A stretch of 64,000 nucleotides of DNA from assembly GCA_916700875.1 (NCBI GenBank), contig CAKAKS010000038.1:14336444-14400443 (forward strand), read 5' to 3'. Position 1 is the first letter of the stretch. Each line of letters opens with the position of its first letter. A model generated the notes under the pieces. The model saw only the letters and a list, made by a program, of their open reading frames with translations, searched no databases and was not told where the DNA came from. Both the position numbers and the translations under genes were made by a program. Shown piece by piece: positions 58,501 to 64,000 of the stretch. The stretch is from Sebastes aleutianus (taxonomy: Eukaryota > Chordata > Actinopteri > Perciformes > Sebastidae).

Positions 58501-61500
58501 TCATATAGCCTCAATAAAGAGCTGGAACAAGCTGGCACAGAATATATATATATGTGGTACTAACAAATAGAGACAGTAACAACCTTAAAGCTGCTTTAAG
58601 GGGAAATGAAAGTACTTCCCCAGCATCAAAGTATCTCTTGGCACTAAAGATGAGAAGTGTTTTTCCATCTACACAATCACATACACCATAATCTACTGGT
58701 AAAAAAAAAACATGGATTCTTGCCACCAAGCTTTAATATTTATTGTGCAATACTTCCCCCTGCTGGACACATGTGTCCCTGCAGCTGTTATACAGAAAAC
58801 TCCTGGCACAGCTTTGTTTTTGTCATGGGTTTGTCCTAGGGTTTTGGTTTTAGTTTGAAAGTCCTCTCCTCTTGTGTCTTGTCTTGTTTTACTTCCTGCC
58901 TTTGTTTGGAACTTACCTGTGTGATTGTCTGCCCCGCCCTCATGAGTTTCACCTGTTCCTCGTTATCGCCCTCCTTGTGTATTTCGTCTCTGTGCTCTGC
59001 TTGTCTTTTGGTCAGTTCCTCTTTGTTGTCACATGGATTTTTGTTTACCTGAAATATGCCTGCTTTTGGGCCTCTCGGCCCGTAAGCGTTTTATTAATTA
59101 AAGTATCTTCATTGCCAGCCTGTCTCTGAGTCTGCTTTTGGGTCCTTCCTGCCTGTGCTGCTTCTTCAGCTACGACAGTACGACCTGACCCTCCAAAAAA
59201 ACAAGGCGGAGCACAGAGACTAAATACACAAGGAAGGCGCCCTGGTAGCTCACCTGGTAGAGCGGGCGACCCATGTACCAAGGCCCGGTCATTACTGCTG
59301 CGGCCCTTCGCTTCATGTCATCCCCTCTCTCTCCCCCTTTCATAACTATTACTGCCACTATCTAATAAAAAGAAAAGCCAATAAAAAACAAATCTAAAAT
59401 ACACAAAGAAAGGAGGGAGATAATGAGGGACAGGTGAAACACATAAGGGCGGTGCAGACAATCACACAGGTGGGTTACAAACAAAGGTAGGAAGTAAAAC
59501 AAGACAAAACACAAGAGGAGAGGGCTTACAAACTAAAACAGGAAACAAACTATAACATTAACCCTAGGACCATGACGGTTGTCTCTCATAAGTTCACAAC
59601 ACCATAATGCAATGTTGCTATCAAACATTTGCCTTTCTCCACCCTCCAGGGCCCCATCGCTCCTGCTTCTCTCTTCAGCCCCCCCAGTGCTCCCTCCTGT
59701 CCACCTCCACCTCCTCCTCCTCCTCCTCCCGGCCCACCTCCGGTCTTCACTGACGATGACTCCCAGCCTCAGGCGGACGGCACGGAGGCCCAACACTCAG
59801 CGCTGTTTGCCCAGCTCAACCAGGGCATGGACATCACTAAAGGTGGGCTGAAGAAAGGTTATACAATATGCATGTGCTCAGGGTCATACTGTAGCTACGA
59901 TTGATGACACAGAGATCATGTCCTGGGGTATTTCTGTGAATTTGGGAGGTTTAATCACACAAATGGGAGTTTACATTCTACAATTAAACATGTTGGGTGT
60001 TTTAAAGGTCCCATATTATAAAAAAGTGAGATTTTCATGTTTTTTTTTATTATAAAGCACGCTTAAGTCCTATATAAATACTGTGAAAGTATCGAAACAC
60101 TCAATTCACAGGGAAATACACACAGCCCGTATTCAATAACTCTGCATTTGAAACAAGCTGTCAGGATTTCTGCCCATTCGTGATGTCACAAATATACAAT
60201 ATTTAGACCCTTGACACAATTTTAAACGTAAACAATCTAAATGTGTCCCAGTTTATTCCTGGTTGCAGTGTATGTGAATGACATCAGCTGACAGGAAGTA
60301 CACATGGACCCAAGCTGTTGCCTAGCAACGCAATTCTGTTGCAATTCCGTCAAAATGCACTAAAACGGAGCGTTTCAGACAGAGGGTAAATAAAGGCATA
60401 TTCAGGCAGACAGTATGAAGAAAATAAAGGTTTTTTTGAACATTAAATCTTGTAAATATGTTCTAGTAGAAACACAAAATACAAGTATGAACCTGAGAAT
60501 GAGCATAATATGGGATCTTTAAGGCCCATTCAAAAATGTCTTAGACTAAATATCTTAAACTTTGACTGTTTTAGACAAACAACTAAATAAATGAAACTAA
60601 ATGGGGTTCAGTGTTCTCCACAGCAATACGACCATAATGTAGGGAGATGCAGTTTACAGAAAATGTAGAGGAACTGTTCAATGTTTGCTTCATCCCTGCA
60701 TGTGCATCAATCATTTCTCCTCATATTTTCCATCTGTAGGTCTGAAGCATGTATCCGATGAAAAGAAGTCCCATAAGAACCCCAATCTGCGTTCACAAGC
60801 AACACCGACCAAAAAAAAGTCCCCAGGGACTGTGAACTCACCCAGGGCGGCTGTCCAGAAAAGACCCCCTCTGCTGGAGCTGGAGGGGAAAAAATGGAGG
60901 GTGGTACGTGAAATGTTTACTTTCTATTTAAGGATTTGTTCCAAAAAGGAAGATACAATATTTTTTAAATGGTGGTAAGTCACGTATTGTTGACTGAATC
61001 TGTTCCCTCGTGGTTGCAGGAGAACTTTGAGCAGAACCACGACCTGGTGATTGAGGAGACGGAGCTGAAACAAGTGGTCTACGTCTTCGCCTGTAACAAC
61101 TCCACCCTGCAGATTAAGGGCAAAGTTAACTCCATCATCATAGGTGAGCGGCCTGAAAACAGACTGAAAATGTGTGATTACATTCATAATTTCAAATTAT
61201 GACTATCTTTACGTGTATTGACTCTCTTCAGACAACTGCAAGAAGCTGGGTTTGGTTTTTGAGAACGTAGTTGGGATTGTGGAGATCATCAACTCCAAGT
61301 CAATTCAGATACAGGTGAGAAAAAAACATTTACAGAATATATTAGCTTTAAAAGACACACAAATTTAGAGTCAGTTATCTATGTGGTACACACAGTACAG
61401 TAGATCTGAAGGACATACTTGCCAACCTTGGGACCCTTAAAAAATAGGTAAGATTTCAAAACCAAAGCGGGATTTGAGTTTCAGAGACTTTGTTTCCTGG

Positions 61501-62740
61501 ATTCTGGTTTTAAAAGCGGGAAAATAGCAAAATTATGAGTACACTGAAACAGCATTTTTATGTTAAATACTTTTAATTTTACTTTTAATTCTAAGGAAAG
61601 AATACAGAATAATTTGCCTTTCTTGTGTGAATCTCTGGCATAAACTAATATTCATCAATTTTCATAATTTTTTTTGACATTGCTAGAGTATTTCTTTCTT
61701 TTAGTACTCTCCATTTCTCTCTCTGTCACTCACTGAAGGCCCTTTCAGACATGTGACAACGACACCACTGCGCTCTGAAACCCGTTATTTCCAGTGGCTT
61801 GCACCGCGCCACGATGGCTTTTCACTGAGTCGAGCAAAGCCCAACTTTGGGTGCTGGACGCTGTGATGTGCGCTGAACCCAGCGGCAGGCGCAGCATTGT
61901 GTCGCAAGCAGCTCTCTTCCACCAGGAACCGACATTTGGTGTAGCTGTACTGTTGTCCGAGTGGAAACAGTAGGGCTTATACAAGCTATACAATGCCAGA
62001 ACCAGGTTTACATAAGACAAAGGAAAAAATAGGTATCAGAAGAAATATGGGAGAATTGTGACCCCAGGAGGAAAGTGGGAGAGGTCTTCTGGGAAAACTG
62101 GGAGGGTTGGCAAGTATGCTGAAGGATTTTAGGTTATAGGTCCTCTGCGTTAACAAATGTATTCACATTGAGAGTAACAGCAATATTAATCGGCTCTCAT
62201 GGCTACCATTCTACATTTTAATAGAATTACTGTTCACAATGTAAGATTTAGATGTCAGGTATCCCATATTTTTATGTTAACCTGTGTTAAAACACCACTG
62301 GAATCAGTTGTGTTTGTTGCTTTTTATATCAGTGCAAACTATGCTACACATCAGTAATTGCCAGATGTTTTTCTATAGGTGTTGGGAAGAGTTCCCACCA
62401 TGTCCATCAACACGACGGAGGGCTGCCAGGTCTACCTGAGTAAGGACTCCCTCAACTGTAACATCGTCAGCGCCAAGAGCTCTGAGATGAACATCCTGGT
62501 ACCACAAGATGACGAATACGTGAGTGTCAAGGAGAGTGTTGGATCTCTCTGCTAGTGTCTGAATATGTTAACCAAGTGTTTCTCTGAATCCTTCATGTGT
62601 GCAGTTCTTGTTTCACATCTGCTTTTACAGCTGTTATCTTCTTGGTTGTTCTACAGAGGGAGTTTCCAGTACCAGAGCAGTACAAGACCGTTTGGGACGG
62701 CTCCAAACTGGTGACAGAGCCCACTGAGATCGCAGGCTGA
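43603..62740 (+). CDS. cap2: cyclase-associated protein 2 (adenylyl cyclase-associated, actin-binding)
   Basis: Actin-monomer binding and recycling protein of striated muscle, working with cofilin. Coding exons are 43603-43720, 43819-43919, 45732-45809, 53419-53562, 54307-54392, 55686-55791, 59650-59842, 60740-60903, 61020-61143, 61232-61314, 62379-62519 and 62657-62740, in one frame of 473 residues (human 477). Near the start is the RLE motif MERAVTRLEKL. A helical folded domain follows (about 40-211), with ERNRG and NHLSAVSESIPALGW. Then come a proline run with GPPP (about 222-240), a WH2 segment from LFAQLNQGMDITKG to LKHVSDEKK, and the beta-helical CARP domain from LELEGKKWRV to the end (KGKVNSII, KKLGLVFENVVG, SAKSSEMNILVP). 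It ends DGSKLVTEPTEIAG. CAP2 rather than CAP1 is supported by the rbm24 neighbour and the sequence. The intron after exon 43603-43720 seems to be GC-AG. Confidence 0.95.
43721..43818 (+). other. cap2: 98-nt GC-AG intron of cap2
   Basis: The exon ends ...GATGGAG and is followed by GCAAGT, the consensus of rare GC donors. The acceptor GTCTCCAG is canonical. The frame G|GT (Gly) is kept only with this border. The nearest GT (43725) would shift the frame in the next exon. Confidence 0.75.
44020..44440. repeat. three tandem copies of a repeat of about 125-135 bp, cap2 intron
   Basis: The phrase GTGAACGCGATATCTCAGG, AACGCCTTGA-GGAATTTCTTC and GGTGGTCAAAGGTCAAGG recurs at about 44040, 44183 and 44305, each diverged. 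This unit is a common dispersed tandem repeat in fish genomes. No gene is implied. Confidence 0.7.
44705..44782. repeat. (ACT)n microsatellite
   Basis: A run of ACT triplets broken by a few CCT and ATT units. It lies in the cap2 intron between exons 43819-43919 and 45732-45809. Confidence 0.9.
45810..48122. other. cap2 intron before exon 53419, first part
   Basis: No exon is recognised. Short GT/CA-rich tracts occur at about 47420 and 47490. Sequence at about 46370-46500 with repeated CCGAAAA/TTCCGAAA words looks like a decayed repeat. About 47840-47970 has ACTTGAGACTTG-type words typical of dispersed fish repeats. Confidence 0.4.
48123..48571. mobile_element. TTAA-type MITE, family A, second copy (opposite orientation)
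   Basis: It starts AGGACCAGTGTGTAACAATTAG and ends AACCTACACACTTTTCCT. The right flank is TTAA (48572-48575); the left flank is TCAA, a one-base change from TTAA. Read on the minus strand it matches the copy at 26631-26991 in its ends and inside, and has about 90 bp more. Confidence 0.65.
49270..49720. repeat. cluster of CA/GT microsatellites
   Basis: (CA)n tracts lie at about 49296-49351 and 49535-49573, and a GT-rich tract at about 49678-49696. The open frames on both strands here only translate these repeats. Confidence 0.9.
50206..50610. mobile_element. probable TTAA-type MITE, right end not found
   Basis: The left end reads TTAA then AGGTGCTCAATACGAAATTC. Inside is a GC-richer block with an internal hairpin: CAGTGCTGACAGAGCTAACAG (50319) pairs with GTTTAGCTCTGTCAGCACCG (50341). 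The right limit is a guess. Confidence 0.4.
50611..53418. other. cap2 intron before exon 53419, last part
   Basis: Contains a partial AATCGATTAAT-type MITE (about 51160-51400). TTATATAGCTCCTTTCAGAA at about 51419 is a common dispersed fish repeat word. A decayed repeat with ACATCCACACTAATATG and CGTCCACACTAATCTG phrases lies at 52394-52480. Open frames at 51541-51952 have no family features. The acceptor is TTCTTCTTCTGCAG at 53405-53418. Confidence 0.4.
54754..55078. mobile_element. truncated TTAA-type MITE, family C
   Basis: The right end ATGTTCTAGTAGAAACCCAA...AAGCATAATAGGTCCTCT is followed by TTAA (55079-55082). It closely resembles the right end of the element at 60006-60518. The left terminal repeat is missing or decayed. 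Confidence 0.6.
55792..56260. other. 5' part of the cap2 intron before exon 59650
   Basis: No exon or repeat border recognised. The open frame at 56004-56204 has no splice context or family features. Confidence 0.35.
56261..56750. mobile_element. TTAA-type MITE with a nested fragment
   Basis: The left end AGGAGCAGTTTAACAGTTTG with GGGAAATACGCTTATTTGC pairs with the right end AATAAGCGTATTTCCCAAAA with CTGTTCCT. TTAA precedes it (56257-56260); ATAA follows, one change from TTAA. About 56340-56450, ending TATACAGTCTATGG, looks like a separate nested element. Confidence 0.65.
57420..57735. mobile_element. third copy of the GAGCTGCAACGATT-type MITE, decayed
   Basis: Begins GGGCTACAAACAATCATTTTC and ends TTAATCGATTTCATCATC...GTTGATCGATTAACTG. 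Internal words AGAAATCCCAAGG, TATTCAGTTTACTGTCA and AAATCTGCACATTTTAGAAGC match the family seen at 40036-41205. Confidence 0.5.
58822..59577. mobile_element. foldback-type element with arms of about 185 bp
   Basis: The left arm, 58822-about 59005, is matched in reverse complement by about 59396-59577: GTCATGGGTTTGTCCTAGGG against CCCTAGGACCATGAC, and GTGTCTTGTCTTGTTTTACTTCC against its complement. Between them is about 200 bp of unrelated sequence plus an inserted SINE (59238-59395). No transposase is seen. It lies in the cap2 intron just before exon 59650-59842. Confidence 0.7.
59238..59395 (+). mobile_element. tRNA-derived SINE inserted in the foldback element
   Basis: It begins CGCCCTGGTAGCTCACCTGG and TAGAGCGGGCGACCCATGTACC, the head of a tRNA-like gene with an A box (TGGTAGCTCACCTGGTAG). 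A weak B box region follows (AAGGCCCGGTCATTACTG). A CTCTCTCTCCCCC stretch and an A-rich tail end it. Direct repeats flank it: AAATACACAAGGAAGG (59222-59237) and AAATACACAAAGAAAGG (59397-59413), i.e. a target duplication. It is not a functional tRNA gene. Confidence 0.75.
60006..60518. mobile_element. TTAA-type MITE, family C, complete (513 bp)
   Basis: The ends AGGTCCCATATTAT and ATAATATGGGATCT are inverted with one mismatch, and TTAA flanks both sides (60002-60005 and 60519-60522). It lies in the cap2 intron between exons 59650-59842 and 60740-60903. It has no coding capacity. Confidence 0.85.
61414..62118. mobile_element. hAT-type non-autonomous element (705 bp) in a cap2 intron
   Basis: Perfect 14-bp inverted ends CATACTTGCCAACC, with an exact 8-bp target duplication CTGAAGGA at 61406-61413 and 62119-62126. 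This is the hAT signature. The minus-strand open frame at 61745-62020 inside shows no transposase features. Confidence 0.88.
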
Positions 62741-63060
62741 TTGATGCTTCGTCGTCGTCATCACCACCAGCACACCAATCATCATCATCACAATTGAATT
62801 TTTTTTTTTAAATAATAATCTCTCCGTCCGAGATATAAAAAGGGATTACTGTAACAGATTAACATTTGGTCCGCTCGTTGTTCCTGTATTTGTGATTTCA
62901 TGTCTATGTAGCACTTTGAAACTGTTGATTATCCCGTTCTACAAAACACATCCCCACAGAATAAATGGATGTCTCAGGTTGAAGTCCCACAAAACTAATG
63001 TATTCACCTTTTCTTACATTTCTGTGCCATAGCAATAAAGGCATTTATGTAAGAATATGT
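62741..63060 (+). other. cap2: cap2 3'UTR with polyadenylation signals
   Basis: After the TGA at 62738-62740 the sequence is noncoding. AATAAA lies at 62960-62965 and 63034-63039, so the transcript probably ends near 63.0-63.06 kb. Confidence 0.6.
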
Positions 63061-64000
63061 TGAAATATAAGCAATTATATTTCAACATTATGACTGTACT
63101 CTATCCACATTCAGTTTGAGAGTCGAAGCACAGTATAGACCACAGTAGTTACACATTTTTTTTACAGAAGAGGCTGAAGATTACATAACATGCACATATG
63201 ACATTCAGTGGCCAAGCAGACAAAAATAACATGGAATGAAGGGAAGGACTATATGGTATATTTTCTATCTAATGAAGTGTATCTTAGATATATCTTTACA
63301 TGTGTATAGTGCATGGTAGTCCTGTAGTACTGTTGCACTTAGTGACGTTTATGCAACACTGCTCACTATACTTTGCTTTAACGGCAGATGTCAGTCTTGC
63401 TAGTGAATGTACAGTATAATCAATCAGCTCATACACATGTAACAATGTCACATGTTCTGCAGGAGGCATCAAATCAACTTAAAATAATCAACTAAATACT
63501 TGGCTACTAATTTCTCTGAATATTAAGAAATCAAGTTACAAGCACTGCATTTGTACCCTGACTGTAAACTGACAGTAGTAGCTTTCACACTTCCTAGTCT
63601 CTATATTACTTCGTACTAACATGTAGCACATGGCACCAGCATAAGACAGAGAAGATCGTGTACACCACTAATGCTTTTCAAAACTTTTAATTTACATGAA
63701 AACAAATTGATGTAATTCTGTATCATTTTTCAAATAAAATCAAAACCCATCAGTTCTTGCTTGTTAAGAGTTATTGTAAAAGAGAGCTGCACCTTGAAAG
63801 ACATTTTGGAATCATAGAGATCAAAACAAGCGTATAATACAGTGTATGGTATCACAAACACAAGAAAAGTCCAACAGGGAAATCATCCAGGAAAATACAA
63901 AAGAGTTACAGATGAAGAAATGTAAGAAAGTCACAGAAAAATATCAGTATTTTTAGCTAAAAGTCAGTTAGGTAATTATGGAAACAAACAAGATATTTCA
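63061..64000. other. gene-free right edge
   Basis: No exon, RNA gene or repeat border recognised on either strand. It might hold the 3'UTR of a neighbouring convergent gene, but nothing in the sequence shows it. Confidence 0.4.

Noticed and set aside
59238..59310. tRNA gene
   Set aside because: Only the 5' tRNA-like half is good; the B box is decayed, and an A-rich tail with target duplications shows a SINE.

Overview
This is vertebrate nuclear DNA, almost certainly from a ray-finned (teleost, percomorph-like) fish. It holds four protein genes with introns, all on the + strand. Their deduced proteins match vertebrate NUP153, STMND1, RBM24 and CAP2. The space between exons is filled with small DNA transposons, minisatellites and GT/CA microsatellites of the kind common in fish. 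No bacterial genes, operons or CRISPR arrays are present.

Layout. (1) 754-7982: the last 14 coding exons seen of nup153, cut at the left edge of the window, with a long 3'UTR to about 9.54 kb. (2) 10.5-11.4 kb, minus strand: a frame-broken coiled-coil coding relic that I could not name. (3) 12.74-13.28 kb: a 41-bp minisatellite. (4) 13730-17215: a complete stmnd1 in five exons, with a 36-bp minisatellite in intron 1. (5) 21588-29835: a complete rbm24 in four exons, with a 3'UTR to about 32.1 kb. (6) 32.5-35.6 kb: two direct copies of one MITE. (7) 36.5-62740: cap2, with one probable noncoding exon, 12 coding exons, a 7-kb first intron and a 7.6-kb intron before coding exon 4. (8) 62.74-64 kb: cap2 3'UTR and gene-poor sequence. 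For all four genes the exon phases add up to one uninterrupted reading frame ending at a stop.

How the genes relate. They do not form a pathway: NUP153 is a nuclear pore basket protein, STMND1 is stathmin-like, RBM24 is a muscle and heart RNA-binding splicing regulator, and CAP2 is an actin-monomer recycling factor of striated muscle. The stmnd1-rbm24-cap2 block is conserved with mammals (human 6p22.3). As I recall the human map, nup153 lies beyond CAP2 on the opposite strand, so its place here suggests a local inversion or translocation.

Most notable observations. The stathmin-core exon of stmnd1 has a (TG)n tract directly against its acceptor and a (GT)n tract directly behind its donor. 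Cap2 intron 2 appears to use a GC-AG splice pair. Two hAT-type elements keep intact 8-bp target duplications, one ending 47 bp before the nup153 zinc-finger exon. Several MITE families share TTAA targets and AGG...CCT ends (T2/Kolobok-like). The 41-bp minisatellite shows a possible higher-order pattern. I did not find a convincing new biological system; the candidates below are mainly about splicing and genome architecture.
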